DNA from: Rhizobium phaseoli
Lineage (GTDB): Bacteria; Pseudomonadota; Alphaproteobacteria; Rhizobiales; Rhizobiaceae
Assembly: GCF_003985125.1 (NCBI RefSeq)
Contig: NZ_ML133584.1
Coordinates: 1 to 64,000, forward strand
Reading direction: 5' to 3'
Length of the DNA stretch: 64,000 nucleotides
The position numbers and the translations under genes are program-made. Position 1 is the stretch's first letter. Each line of letters starts with the position of its first letter. Below the pieces are notes generated by a model. It ran no database searches. It saw only the letters and a list, made by a program, of their open reading frames with translations, and was not told where the DNA came from. Of this stretch, positions 43,332 through 52,788 are shown piece by piece.

Positions 43332-44633
43332 ATGAAATCGTCCAGAACGCTTGGACTGCTGATGATCGCGCCCGCCGCGATCATGATCGTCCTGTTCTTC
43401 CTGCTGCCGGTCGTTCTGACGGCGATCTTCTCGATGACCAACATGACAACCGCCACCGGCATTTCCGGCGGCGTCTACCAGATCGCGCCCAATTCGCTGA
43501 TCACCCTGAAATCGGCGATGCCCGACATAGCCGCCGAAATGTCCGAACCGCGCTATGCGATCGACGAGGCGGGCCTCAAGGCTGTCGAGGGTCTCGGGCT
43601 TGCGCCTGGAATCGCCAGCGAATTGCGAGCCAAGCATGCAGGCGAGGTCTTTCCGACGCGCCGCGACGCCGAGCGCATGATCAAGAATCTTGCCGAGCGG
43701 CCTTCGACGCGCGACGTCAAACAGATCTCCGAACAATTCAACCGCTCCGTCGTCAACACCCGCTTCGACAGCAAGCAACAGCTGTTTTCGGCTCTGGACA
43801 CGCTCGGCCTCAAGCTGACGCCGGAACAGAAGGAAGCCGTCGCCACGGCCACCTATACCGGCTGGACCTGGACGACCGACAATTTTGCGCGCATCGCCAC
43901 CTCGCCCGACATGGCGCGCGTGCTTTTCAACACCGCGCTCTATGTCGCATTGGTGCTGGCGCTCTTCAATGTCGGCTATGCGCTGCTGCTCGCCATCTGG
44001 ACGCATTACATGCCGCCGACGCCGGCTTCGATCTTCCGCGGCATCTGGCTGCTGCCGCGCATCACGCCCGTCGTCATCTATGTGATGCTGTGGAAATGGC
44101 TTGCCTGGGATACCGGCTTCATCTCCGTGCTGATGGGCAAATTCGGCTATGCCCCGAAGAACTACCTGCTCGATACCGCCTATCATGCCTGGCTCTTCGT
44201 CGTGCTGATCAACGGCTTCATCGGCGCGTCGATGGGCATGCTGGTCTTTTCCTCGGCGATGAAGGCGATTCCGAAGAGCCAGTTCCATGCGAGCGAGGTC
44301 GACGGCGCCTCGCGCTGGCAGCAGATCCGCTACATCATCCTGCCGCAGATGCGCTGGCCGATCCTCTTCGTCACCTGCTATCAGACGCTGTCGCTGCTCG
44401 CCTCCTTCAATGAAATCCTGCTCGCCACCAATGGCGGACCGGGCAATGCGACCGAGGTCTGGGCGCTCGCTGCCTATCACACCGCGCTCCGGAACTATGC
44501 CGGCAATCTCGAATACGGGCTGGGTGCGGCCATGGCGCTGGTGCTCGTCGTCATCGGCGTGGCGCTGTCGCTCCTCTATCTGCGCGTCTTCAACTACGGC
44601 ACGCTAGTCGCCAAGCCCCTGATCGAGGATTGA
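43332..44633 (+). CDS. CUT1-type ABC permease with a large soluble insertion
   Basis: A 433-residue permease, about 140 residues longer than usual for the UgpA/MalF group. After the first helix (about 8-31) comes a hydrophilic, mostly helical segment of about 150 residues (40-190) before the normal core resumes at MARVLFNTALYVALVLALFN. The contact loop ASEVDGASRWQQIRYIILP is normal. The insertion would lie in the periplasm, where it could contact the binding protein like the P2 loop of MalF, though here it follows helix 1. AGGAGG precedes ATG 43332. Confidence 0.85.
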   Translation: MKSSRTLGLLMIAPAAIMIVLFFLLPVVLTAIFSMTNMTTATGISGGVYQIAPNSLITLKSAMPDIAAEMSEPRYAIDEAGLKAVEGLGLAPGIASELRAKHAGEVFPTRRDAERMIKNLAERPSTRDVKQISEQFNRSVVNTRFDSKQQLFSALDTLGLKLTPEQKEAVATATYTGWTWTTDNFARIATSPDMARVLFNTALYVALVLALFNVGYALLLAIWTHYMPPTPASIFRGIWLLPRITPVVIYVMLWKWLAWDTGFISVLMGKFGYAPKNYLLDTAYHAWLFVVLINGFIGASMGMLVFSSAMKAIPKSQFHASEVDGASRWQQIRYIILPQMRWPILFVTCYQTLSLLASFNEILLATNGGPGNATEVWALAAYHTALRNYAGNLEYGLGAAMALVLVVIGVALSLLYLRVFNYGTLVAKPLIED

Positions 44634-44635
44634 CC

Positions 44636-45478
44636 ATGGCCGAACGATCGCAGCCCTCGGCAAATTACAGCAGCTGGCCCGTCATAACGGCGCTCACCGT
44701 CGTCAGCCTGCCGCTGCTCCTGATGTATGTCTATCTCTTCCTCGACACCGTCACGGTGAAGCAGCCCGTTGCGCTGCTGCCCTCCGCCCTGACGCTCGAT
44801 CATTGGCGTTTCCTGTGGCAGACGACGCCGGGCAAGGCGAATATCTGGCAGGTGACGGTGAATACGCTGCTGTTTTCAGCCTGCACCACCAGCCTGGTGC
44901 TCATCGTCTCGTCGATGGCCGGTTACGTGCTGTCGCGGCTGAACGTACCGGCGCGCGGCTTCTTCCTCGCCGGCGTCATGGTGCTGCACGCCTTCCCGTC
45001 GGTCACGCTGATCATCGCCATCTTCATCGTGCTGCAGATGATCGGCCTCTACAATTCGCTGATCGGCGTCATCCTGGTGAAGGCGGCGATCGACCTGCCG
45101 CTCGGCATCTGGCTGATGAAGGGTTTTTACGACACCGTGCCCTGGGAAATTGAAATGGCCGGCGTCGTCGACGGCGCCTCGCGTTTCCGGGTCTGGCGCA
45201 GCCTCGTGCTGCCGCAGGTCAAGCCCGGCATCATGGCGCTCGGCCTGTTTTCCTTCCTCGCCGGCTGGGGCGAGTTCATCCTGCCGCAGGTGCTGGCGCC
45301 GGGAAATGACGTGCAGGTTCTGTCGGTCTATCTCGCCGGCTTCCTCGCCGACGACAACAATTACGATTTCAATATGTTCAAGGCGGTTGGCCTCTTCTAC
45401 CTCATTCCGGTTCTGATCGCTTACGCGCTCTTCAACAAATACCTCATGAACATCTACGGCGGCGGGAGCAAAGGCTGA
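44636..45478 (+). CDS. CUT1-type ABC transporter permease (MalG type)
   Basis: A 280-residue second permease with about six helices and the contact loop EIEMAGVVDGASRFRVWRSLVLP. ATG 44636 lies two bases after the upstream stop, with GAGG in front; a TTG at 44630 is also in frame. The stop overlaps the ATG of the ATPase gene. Confidence 0.9.
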   Translation: MAERSQPSANYSSWPVITALTVVSLPLLLMYVYLFLDTVTVKQPVALLPSALTLDHWRFLWQTTPGKANIWQVTVNTLLFSACTTSLVLIVSSMAGYVLSRLNVPARGFFLAGVMVLHAFPSVTLIIAIFIVLQMIGLYNSLIGVILVKAAIDLPLGIWLMKGFYDTVPWEIEMAGVVDGASRFRVWRSLVLPQVKPGIMALGLFSFLAGWGEFILPQVLAPGNDVQVLSVYLAGFLADDNNYDFNMFKAVGLFYLIPVLIAYALFNKYLMNIYGGGSKG

Positions 45479-46533
45479 TGCGCATCCTCCTCGACAATTT
45501 CTCGAAGAGCTTCGGCTCCACCAAGGTCATCGAGAATATGCAGCTCGAAGTCGGCAACGGCGAGATGCTGGCGCTGCTCGGTCCTTCCGGCTGCGGCAAA
45601 TCGACGACGCTTTTTGCGGTCTGCGGCATTCACCGGCCGACCAGCGGACGCATCCTCTTCGGCGACCGCGATGTCACCGACCTGCCGAGCCAGGCCCGCA
45701 ATGTCGGCGTTGTCTTCCAGTCCTATGCGCTCTACCCGCACATGACGGTCGCCGAAAACATCGGCTTTCCGCTGAAGGTAAAGGGTGTGCCTGCCGCCGA
45801 GATCCGCAAGGAGGTCGACAAGATCGCCGCCCTCGTCCAGATCGGCAATCTGATGGGCCGGCGGCCGGCCGAGCTTTCCGGCGGCCAGCAACAACGCGTG
45901 GCGCTGGCGCGCGCCCTGATCCGCAAGCCCGACGTGCTGCTGCTCGATGAACCGCTCGCCAATCTCGACGCCAAGCTGCGCCTCGAAATGCGCTCGGAAA
46001 TTCGCCGCCTGCAGCGCGAGACCGGCATCACCGCCATCCTCGTCACCCATGACCAGGTGGAAGCGATGAGCATGTGCGACCGCATCGCCATCATGAAGGA
46101 AGGCGAGATTGTCCAGATCGCCACGCCGGCCGAAATGTACAATGATCCGAAGACCGCCTTCGTCGCCGGCTTCCTCGGCAATCCGCCGATCACTTTCCTG
46201 CGCGGCGTCATGGACAAAGGTGCCTTCATAGTCCCCGAAAGCGAGATCCGCGTGCCGCTGCCAAGAGCCATCGGCGCCGCCGAGGGCAGCAAGCTGATGC
46301 TTGGCGTCAGACCGGAGCATTTCACACCGGCGGGTGATACCCCCGTCACCGGCAAGATCACCTTCGCCGAGACACAGGGCCGCGAAAACCTCTATGACGT
46401 TCACCTTGCCGGCGGGCCGCTGCTGCGTTCGATTCAGCCGGTGCGCAACGATATCCATGTCGGCGACCATGTCACCTGGGCGATCGACAGCCGTGGCGTG
46501 TTCGTCTTCGACGAAAATGGCAGGAGGATTTGA
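45478..46533 (+). CDS. CUT1-type ABC transporter ATPase
   Basis: A 351-residue ATPase with Walker A GPSGCGKS (35-42), LSGGQQQRVALARAL, Walker B VLLLDEPLANLD and a C-terminal TOBE domain, of the MalK/UgpC type. Its ATG overlaps the permease stop, and its TGA overlaps the ATG of the phosphodiesterase, so the transporter and the degrading enzyme are translationally linked. Confidence 0.92.
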   Translation: MRILLDNFSKSFGSTKVIENMQLEVGNGEMLALLGPSGCGKSTTLFAVCGIHRPTSGRILFGDRDVTDLPSQARNVGVVFQSYALYPHMTVAENIGFPLKVKGVPAAEIRKEVDKIAALVQIGNLMGRRPAELSGGQQQRVALARALIRKPDVLLLDEPLANLDAKLRLEMRSEIRRLQRETGITAILVTHDQVEAMSMCDRIAIMKEGEIVQIATPAEMYNDPKTAFVAGFLGNPPITFLRGVMDKGAFIVPESEIRVPLPRAIGAAEGSKLMLGVRPEHFTPAGDTPVTGKITFAETQGRENLYDVHLAGGPLLRSIQPVRNDIHVGDHVTWAIDSRGVFVFDENGRRI

Positions 46534-47312
46534 TGACCCGCGATTTTTCCGCATTTTTCGCGCGTTACGGCTGGCCGTCGGACAAGGGCCAGCTGCCCTT
46601 CTGCATCGGCCATCGCGGCGCCAGCGGCCATGAACGCGAGAACACGATCGCCGCCTTCCGCCGCGCTGCCGAACTCGGCGCCGAGATGTGGGAGCTCGAC
46701 ACGCAGCTGACCCGCGACGGCGTGGTCGTCGTCTCGCATGACGATCATCTCGAGCGCGTCTTCGGCATCGACCGACGCATTTCCGAAATGACGGCGGCCG
46801 AGCTTGCCGCCCTCGACGGCGTCGATGTGCCGCGATTTTCGGAGGTCGCCGCGCTTGCCCGCGAGACCGGCACCGGCCTCTATGTCGAGCTCAAGGCGCC
46901 GGGGACCGGCCTGCTCTGCTGGCGCCTTCTTGCCGAGATGAACCAGCGTTTCGCCTGCCTCGGCTCCTTCGATACGGCGCAGGTGCGCGAACTCCGCGAC
47001 GCGGGCTGCGATTTTCCGCTTTCCGTGCTGATCCGCGTCGGCCACGATCCGCATGCGCTGGCCGACGAGGCCGGCGCCGATATTCTGCATCTCTGCTGGG
47101 AGAGGGCAGGGGATCGGCCGCAGGATCTGGTAACCGCCGCGCTGATGCAGCGTGCCTTCGAGGCAGGCCGCGAGATCGTGCTCTGGCACGAAGAACGGCG
47201 AGCCATCCTCGAGGATATCATGAAGCTTCCGGTTCTCGGTATCTGCACGGATCTGCCCGATCTGATGCGGCCGTCGGCAGAGAGGGAAAAAGCAGTTGCC
47301 AGACAGGGATAA
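46533..47312 (+). CDS. glycerophosphodiester phosphodiesterase
   Basis: A 259-residue GDPD barrel with the full catalytic set: HRGASG with the first His, EN and E-x-D in MWELDTQLTRDG, the second His in VVSHDDHLERVFG and Lys in YVELKAPG. There is no signal peptide, so it acts in the cytoplasm on an imported glycerophosphodiester, giving glycerol phosphate and an alcohol, or an alcohol phosphate and glycerol. It is translationally coupled to the transporter ATPase, and its end overlaps the LacI gene by 17 bases. Confidence 0.88.
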   Translation: MTRDFSAFFARYGWPSDKGQLPFCIGHRGASGHERENTIAAFRRAAELGAEMWELDTQLTRDGVVVVSHDDHLERVFGIDRRISEMTAAELAALDGVDVPRFSEVAALARETGTGLYVELKAPGTGLLCWRLLAEMNQRFACLGSFDTAQVRELRDAGCDFPLSVLIRVGHDPHALADEAGADILHLCWERAGDRPQDLVTAALMQRAFEAGREIVLWHEERRAILEDIMKLPVLGICTDLPDLMRPSAEREKAVARQG

Positions 47313-48300
47313 GGGACCGCGCAAGGTAACCTCCTTCGATGTCGCCCGGGTGGCCGGCGTCTCGCGCGCAGCTGTGTCGCGCGCCTTCACACCGGATGCC
47401 AGCGTCTCGCCGAAAACCCGGGAAAAGGTCTATCAGGCCGCCAAGGAGCTCGGCTACCGGGTGAACTATCTTGCCCGAAGCCTCACCAACAAACGCTCCG
47501 ATCTCGTCGGCGTTGTCGCCGCCGGCCTCGACAATCCGTTCCGCACATTGCAGATCGAAAATCTGGCGAGAGTGCTGCTTGCCCGCAATTTCCGCCCGAT
47601 CCTGCTGCCGACCTCGCAGCAGGCGGATACGTCGGCGGTGATCGGCCAGCTGCTGCATTACGCCGTGTCCGGCGTCATCGTCACATCGGACGCACCGCCG
47701 ACCGCGATCTGCGAGCAATGTGCGGCCGAGGGCGTTCCGATCGTGCTGATCAACAAGGGCAACGATATTCCCTTTGTCGATCGCATCATCTCGGACGACC
47801 GCATGGCTGGCCATCTCGCAGCCACCCACTTGATCGAAAGCGGCGTGCGAAAACCCGCGGTGATGGCCGCACCCGCCATATCCTATACGGCCCGACAGCG
47901 CAGCGAGGCCTTCATTGCCCGCTGCAAGCAGCTCGGCGCCGAGCCGCAGTTTCTGCAGATCAGGATCAACGATTACCGGAGCGGATATGATGGGGCCGGC
48001 GAACTTGCCGCATCCGGCATCGACGGCTTGTTCTGCGCCAACGACTACATGGCCTGCGGCGTCCTCGACCGCATCATGCAGGGCCGCGGCCGCGACGACG
48101 CGCCGCCGCTGTCGATCATCGGCCATGACGATATTCCACAGGCGAGCTGGACCGCCTATGAGCTGACGACAGTCCGCCAGCCTTGCGATGTCCAGGCCGA
48201 ACAGACTGTCGATCTGCTGATGAGCCGGATAGCCGAGCCGGACCTGACGGCGCGGGTCGAATTCACGCCGGTGACTTTGGTAAAAAGAAGGACTGCCTGA
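47296..48300 (+). CDS. LacI-family transcriptional regulator
   Basis: A 334-residue regulator with an N-terminal helix-turn-helix and hinge (SFDVARVAGVSRAAVSRAF; SPKTREKVYQAAKELGYRVN; ARSLTNKRS) and a periplasmic-binding-like ligand domain (VVAAGLDNPF, IIGHDDIP). It starts at TTG 47296 inside the end of the phosphodiesterase gene, and the next gene overlaps its stop (TGATG). Being inside the operon, it probably represses its own promoter near 41.8 kb in response to an inositol- or glycerol-type ligand. Confidence 0.87.
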   Translation: MPDRDKGPRKVTSFDVARVAGVSRAAVSRAFTPDASVSPKTREKVYQAAKELGYRVNYLARSLTNKRSDLVGVVAAGLDNPFRTLQIENLARVLLARNFRPILLPTSQQADTSAVIGQLLHYAVSGVIVTSDAPPTAICEQCAAEGVPIVLINKGNDIPFVDRIISDDRMAGHLAATHLIESGVRKPAVMAAPAISYTARQRSEAFIARCKQLGAEPQFLQIRINDYRSGYDGAGELAASGIDGLFCANDYMACGVLDRIMQGRGRDDAPPLSIIGHDDIPQASWTAYELTTVRQPCDVQAEQTVDLLMSRIAEPDLTARVEFTPVTLVKRRTA

Positions 48301-49121
48301 TGAAATCCCCATTCGATAGCGCTGCCATCAGCGCCCGGGCGGAGGTCGCGGTCGCCGTTGCGCTCGAGGTCGGTCGGGAAGCGGCACGTTTTCGGAGAGA
48401 CTCCAATCCCGGTACGCTCGCCGTCGAGAACAAGGGATTGCAGGATTTCGTCACCGTCGCCGACAGAAGGGCCGAGCAGGCAATCCGCGACGGACTCATC
48501 TCGCCCTTTCCGGATGACATGTTCATGGGGGAGGAAAGCGGCGGCCGATCGGGCGCGACCGGCACTTGGGTCGTCGATCCGATCGACGGCACGACCAACT
48601 ACATCAGGGGCTTTCGTTACTGGGCAGTTTCGATCGCCTTCGTGGTCGGCGACAAGATCGAGATCGGCGTCGTCTACGACGCGGCCGAGGATAAAGTCTT
48701 TCATGCCGTGCGCGGCGGCGGCGCCTTCAAGGACGGGCTGCCGATTCACGCGGCGGCGACCATCGATCCAGCCAATGCGCTGGTCATTCTGGGCCATTCG
48801 CGCAGGACCAGCTTCGACGACCATCTCGCGCTCTCCAGGCGCCTGCATGAGCGCGGCATGGATTATCGCCGCACGGGCGCGGCCGCCATCGACCTCATCC
48901 GCATCGCCGAGGGTGCGGCCGATCTCTATTACGAACGCCACCTCAACGCGTGGGATATGCTCGCTGGTGCGCTCATCGCCGAAGAGGCCGGCGCGACCGT
49001 GGCGATGCCGCCGGTCGACAGGCTGCTTGCGGCTGGCGGACCTGTCATTGCCCATGCGCCGGGGCTGGCAAGCGAATTCGCCTTCATCCTTGAGAACGAG
49101 GGGCTGTCACTCGCCGGCTAA
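48300..49121 (+). CDS. inositol-monophosphatase-family phosphatase
   Basis: A 273-residue metal-dependent phosphatase with all IMPase motifs: FMGEESGG, WVVDPIDGTTNYIRGF and LNAWDMLAGALIAEEAG. Family members dephosphorylate inositol phosphates, histidinol phosphate, fructose bisphosphate or 3'-phosphoadenosine phosphate. Because it is fused by overlapping codons to a transporter and phosphodiesterase operon, an inositol phosphate or another phosphodiester product is the natural substrate to test. Confidence 0.85.
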   Translation: MKSPFDSAAISARAEVAVAVALEVGREAARFRRDSNPGTLAVENKGLQDFVTVADRRAEQAIRDGLISPFPDDMFMGEESGGRSGATGTWVVDPIDGTTNYIRGFRYWAVSIAFVVGDKIEIGVVYDAAEDKVFHAVRGGGAFKDGLPIHAAATIDPANALVILGHSRRTSFDDHLALSRRLHERGMDYRRTGAAAIDLIRIAEGAADLYYERHLNAWDMLAGALIAEEAGATVAMPPVDRLLAAGGPVIAHAPGLASEFAFILENEGLSLAG

Positions 49122-49176
49122 AGCCCGCTGCTGAAGGCATCCCGTCGTCTGGAACGGCTGCACATTTCCGGGCGAG

Positions 49177-50046
49177 TTAGCCGGCCACGCGTCGGCGCCA
49201 GGCGCGTTCGGTCGCCGGCGCCTCGTCGGTGGTGATCTGATCCGGCTTTAGCGCCATCAGCGCCGAAAAGCTCCGCCATTCGTCTTCACTGAACCCAGCC
49301 TCCGGATCCTTCAGCGTGAAGGTCCAAGCATCGACGCGTTTGCCTTCGTCACGGCAGAGGCCTATCATGTCGAGGCCATCCTTGGCGGCGGCAAGGATCA
49401 GCGGCCAGTGGAGATAGACCGTGTCCGGTTCGGACGGGCCGCTGAGGCCGGCGCGCAATTCCGTTTCGACCGCCTTCCAGCCGCCGGCCTGCCTGATATC
49501 GTAAAGCTTGTCGGTCGGGTCGATGCCGCGCAGCAGATGCGGAAGCTTTTCCTTGACGGCGATGATGAGGTCGAGACTGCCGGCGCTGACGATCACCGAG
49601 GCGGAGACATCGCGGAAATGTTCGGCAAGGTGCGCTATGCCGCCGACGCCGATCGCTTCGTAATCGTCCTTGATGTCGAATTGCAGCAGTGCCGTCGGGT
49701 GCGATGATTGTATCATGGCGGCGAGATCCTCGCTGAGGGTCAGCGGCCGGTCCCCGTCCTTCATCCTGATCTTGCGGAGGTCAGCGAGGCTCGTGCCGGC
49801 GATCGGTCCATGGCCTGTCGTTTCACCTTCGAGCTCGCTGTCGTGCAGCACGACGAAACCGCCGTCGGCGCGCACGCGCAGATCGAGCTCCATCGATGCG
49901 CCTGTCGCAAAACCCTCCGCCATCACCTCGGCAGAGAACAACGGATCGGTAAGGCGCTTACGCAGCCGGTGCCATTTCAGGCGAGTGCGATGTCCCTCGT
50001 GGAAAATTTCCAGGCCTTGCGTATCCAGCAATCTCGTCATCTGCAT
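49177..50046 (-). CDS. glycerophosphodiester phosphodiesterase family protein (divergent)
   Basis: A 289-residue GDPD-fold protein in which the usual HRG is replaced by EGHRTRLKWHR, while MELDLRVRADGGFVVLHDSELEG and LLQFDIKDD keep the metal-site Glu/Asp and second His. It therefore belongs to a side branch, and its substrate may differ. The start at 50046 has GGAG six bases upstream. It is the last gene of a minus-strand operon with a class V aminotransferase and a peptide-type ABC transporter, and is convergent to the IMPase operon. Confidence 0.8.
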   Translation of the reverse strand: MQMTRLLDTQGLEIFHEGHRTRLKWHRLRKRLTDPLFSAEVMAEGFATGASMELDLRVRADGGFVVLHDSELEGETTGHGPIAGTSLADLRKIRMKDGDRPLTLSEDLAAMIQSSHPTALLQFDIKDDYEAIGVGGIAHLAEHFRDVSASVIVSAGSLDLIIAVKEKLPHLLRGIDPTDKLYDIRQAGGWKAVETELRAGLSGPSEPDTVYLHWPLILAAAKDGLDMIGLCRDEGKRVDAWTFTLKDPEAGFSEDEWRSFSALMALKPDQITTDEAPATERAWRRRVAG

Positions 50047-50111
50047 CCGGTCTCCGCGATGCCACTCTCCTGCCTTGCCAAGCCGCAATTATCAAGATCC
50101 GAATATAGGTT

Positions 50112-51203
50112 TCAGCGACTGTAGGCTGCAGCTATCACCTCTACAGCGGCGGCGATATTCGCGGCACGACCGGCATGCCTCAGGGCTGCGCCGCAGGCGA
50201 CGACGTTCGACAGCACCGTCTGGAATGCGGCACGCGAACCTGTGTGGTTCAGCCGTAGGATGTGGGCGGCGGCCCCGGTGCCTGCGGCCAGTTCAACCCC
50301 CAGGCGCCCTGCGGATGCGATCAGCGTGGCCGGCGCCAGCCCCTCCGGCATCGGTACCGCCGTCACCAGGTTCGAAGCCTTTGCCGCCGGCACCCAGCTT
50401 CCGGCGCCGAGTGCGGCAAGCCCGGCCCGCGTCGCCGATGCCGCCAGCGCATGGCGGGCAATGACATTCTCCAGCCCCTCGGCCTCGACGCGGTCGAGCG
50501 CGGCCTCCAGCGCAAAGAATTCCAGCGGCGCCGGCGTTCCCGGCAGGACGCGCCGGCCGTCGTCGATCCATCGCTTCAGATCGGCCAGCGACAGGATCGA
50601 ATCGCGCGGGGCGCCGTCCTTGAGAATGAGATCCCAGGCACGCTGACTGATGGAGAGCGCAGAGACCCCCGCCGGACCACCGAGCGCCTTCTGCGGACCG
50701 ATCACCGCGATGTCGATGCCGAGATCGTCGACCTCGAGCTGATGTCCGCCGACCGAGGCGACCGCATCGACGACGGTGACGATGCCGCGGGCGCGCGCCA
50801 GCGTGAGGATCTCTGGCAGCGGGTTGAGAATGCCGCTCGCAGATTCCGCGTGAACCACGGCGAGCACATCGATGTGAGGGCCGGCATCGAGCGCTTTGGC
50901 GACGGCGTCAATCTCGACCGGCAGGCCCGGTTCGGCGACGAGATTGCGAACAATTGCGCCGCCTCGCCGCAGCCACTGCCCGAACCAGTCGCCATAGGGA
51001 CTGGTGACGAGGTTGAGGGCTGAAAGGCCGGGACGGGCAAGGCTGACCGCCGCCGCTTCCAGCGCCACCACCGCCTCTGCCTGCACCAGCACGATGTCGC
51101 TGCGGCTGCGCAGGATGCCGCCGATCCTGTCGGCGAGAACCGCATAGCGCTCCGCAGGATAGGAGGGCACGCCGTGCAGGGGATTCCAACCAAGATCGGA
51201 CAT
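50112..51203 (-). CDS. class V aminotransferase (alanine-glyoxylate/serine-pyruvate type)
   Basis: A 363-residue PLP enzyme with the cofactor Asp in TVVDAVASVGGHQLEVDDLGID and the Schiff-base Lys in VIGPQKALGGPAG. Best compared with AGXT, PucG and PhnW types that act on small amino acids, aminoethylphosphonate or ureidoglycine. ATG 51203 is preceded by AAGGAG at the right distance; the earlier in-frame ATGs are not. It lies between the ABC ATPase (overlapping by 3 bases if the longest start is used) and the divergent phosphodiesterase. Confidence 0.82.
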   Translation of the reverse strand: MSDLGWNPLHGVPSYPAERYAVLADRIGGILRSRSDIVLVQAEAVVALEAAAVSLARPGLSALNLVTSPYGDWFGQWLRRGGAIVRNLVAEPGLPVEIDAVAKALDAGPHIDVLAVVHAESASGILNPLPEILTLARARGIVTVVDAVASVGGHQLEVDDLGIDIAVIGPQKALGGPAGVSALSISQRAWDLILKDGAPRDSILSLADLKRWIDDGRRVLPGTPAPLEFFALEAALDRVEAEGLENVIARHALAASATRAGLAALGAGSWVPAAKASNLVTAVPMPEGLAPATLIASAGRLGVELAAGTGAAAHILRLNHTGSRAAFQTVLSNVVACGAALRHAGRAANIAAAVEVIAAAYSR

Positions 51204-51214
51204 GGGCATCTCCT

Positions 51215-51994
51215 TCAAGAGGGATCGGTCATGAGGCGAGGGACGGCGGCAACAAGCGCGCGGGCGGCCTCCGATTGCGGCGCTGCGACGACTGTCGCCG
51301 CCGGACCAGTCTCGACGATCCGCCCGCCGTCAATGACGGCGATGCGGTGGGAGACGGCGCGGACCACGGCAAGATCGTGCGAAATGAACAGACAGGCAAT
51401 GCCCTGTTGCCTCTGCAGATCGACCAGAAGTTCGAGGATCCGGCCGCGCACGGTGACGTCGAGCGCCGAGACCGCCTCGTCGAGCACCAGCAGCGATGGC
51501 CGTGTGGCGATCGCCCGGGCAATCGCCACACGCTGGCGCTGGCCGCCGGAGAGCGCGCGGACCGGCCGGCGGGCATAGTCGGCAGGCAGGCCGACACGTT
51601 CGAGAAGCTCGGCGATCTCGCCGGCGCGCCGGTCTTTCGACACGACGCCGTGGATGCGCAAGGGATCATCGAGCACCGAGCCGACATTCGCCAGCGGGTT
51701 GAAGGCGGCCAGAGGATCCTGGAACACCGTCTGCAGGCGCGCGCGCCTGCGGCGCAGGGCAGCACCTTTCAGCGTCAGCCAGTCCTCTCCCTCGAAACGG
51801 ATCGCACCGGCATCACAGGAGAGAAGCCGCAGCAGGATGCGCGACAATGTCGATTTTCCGCTGCCGGAGGCGCCGACCAGACCGAGCGTTTCCCCGGCTG
51901 CGATCGCCAGTGACACCTTGTCGAGGGCGACAACCCGGCGGCCCGACGACGAAAAGCCTTTCGAGATGTTTTCGATGGAAAGCAGCGGGCTCAC
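51215..51994 (-). CDS. peptide/opine-type ABC transporter ATPase (DppF type)
   Basis: A 259-residue ATPase with Walker A GASGSGKS (41-48), a QTVFQDPLAAFNP Q-loop typical of the Dpp/Opp/Nik group, LSGGQRQRVAIARAI and LLVLDEAVSALDV. It lacks the C-terminal oligopeptide extension of about 60 residues found in DppF proteins, so it is a short version like NikE. Its ATG overlaps the preceding ATPase stop. Confidence 0.88.
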   Translation of the reverse strand: MSPLLSIENISKGFSSSGRRVVALDKVSLAIAAGETLGLVGASGSGKSTLSRILLRLLSCDAGAIRFEGEDWLTLKGAALRRRRARLQTVFQDPLAAFNPLANVGSVLDDPLRIHGVVSKDRRAGEIAELLERVGLPADYARRPVRALSGGQRQRVAIARAIATRPSLLVLDEAVSALDVTVRGRILELLVDLQRQQGIACLFISHDLAVVRAVSHRIAVIDGGRIVETGPAATVVAAPQSEAARALVAAVPRLMTDPS

Positions 51995-52788
51995 GGCGCT
52001 ACCTCTGAAATCAGCGGTGGTGTCGCCAGATCGCGATGGCTGGCAATGAGGGCCGCGGTATAGCTGCTTTGGGGCGCCGAAACCACCGAACGGACGGGAC
52101 CGGCCTCGACGAGGCGTGCATCGCGGAAAACGGCGGTCCGGTCGACGAAGCCGGATGCGAGCGCGATATCGTGGGTGATGAAGAGCAGCGTCATGCCGTC
52201 CTCGCGCACCAGCCCGTCGAGCAGGCGGACGATCTCGGCCTGGACGACGACATCGAGGGCGCTCGTCGCCTCGTCGGCGATCAGCAGCGCAGGCTTGGCA
52301 GCGATTGCTGCTGCGATCGCCACCCGCTGGCGCTGGCCGCCGGAAAGCTGATGCGGAAAGGCCCGCAGCGCCTTCCCGGGCTGCGGCATCCGTACCCGTT
52401 CCAGCAGTTCCTCGGCCCTGATGGCGGCCTGTTTCCAGCTAAGCCCGAGATGACGCCTGGCGCCTTCGGCGATCTGTTCTCCGATTGTCAGGACAGGATT
52501 GAGGCTCGTGCCCGGATCCTGGAAAACGAAGCCGAAATCACGGCCCGGGCGGGGCGGACGGCCGAGCGCGGGCCAGAGCATTTCGCCGGTGACTTTCGTT
52601 CCCTCGGGCAGCAGACCGGCGAGTGCCCGGGCGAGCGTGCTCTTGCCGGAGCCGCTTTCACCGATGATTGCCAGCCTTTCGCCGGCGGCGATATCGAGAT
52701 CGATGCGGTCGAGAGCGGCGGCAGCATTGTTTTTGTCGCGCCGATAGGTGACCGAAAGCTGCCGGAGGCTGCAGAAGATATCGCTCAT
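51991..52788 (-). CDS. peptide/opine-type ABC transporter ATPase (DppD type)
   Basis: A 265-residue ATPase with Walker A GESGSGKS (43-50), GFVFQDPGTSLNPVLTIGEQIAEG, LSGGQRQRVAIAAAI and LLIADEATSALDV. It is likewise short like NikD. It works with the DppF-type partner as a heterodimer. Its start overlaps the permease stop by four bases. Confidence 0.88.
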   Translation of the reverse strand: MSDIFCSLRQLSVTYRRDKNNAAAALDRIDLDIAAGERLAIIGESGSGKSTLARALAGLLPEGTKVTGEMLWPALGRPPRPGRDFGFVFQDPGTSLNPVLTIGEQIAEGARRHLGLSWKQAAIRAEELLERVRMPQPGKALRAFPHQLSGGQRQRVAIAAAIAAKPALLIADEATSALDVVVQAEIVRLLDGLVREDGMTLLFITHDIALASGFVDRTAVFRDARLVEAGPVRSVVSAPQSSYTAALIASHRDLATPPLISEVAP

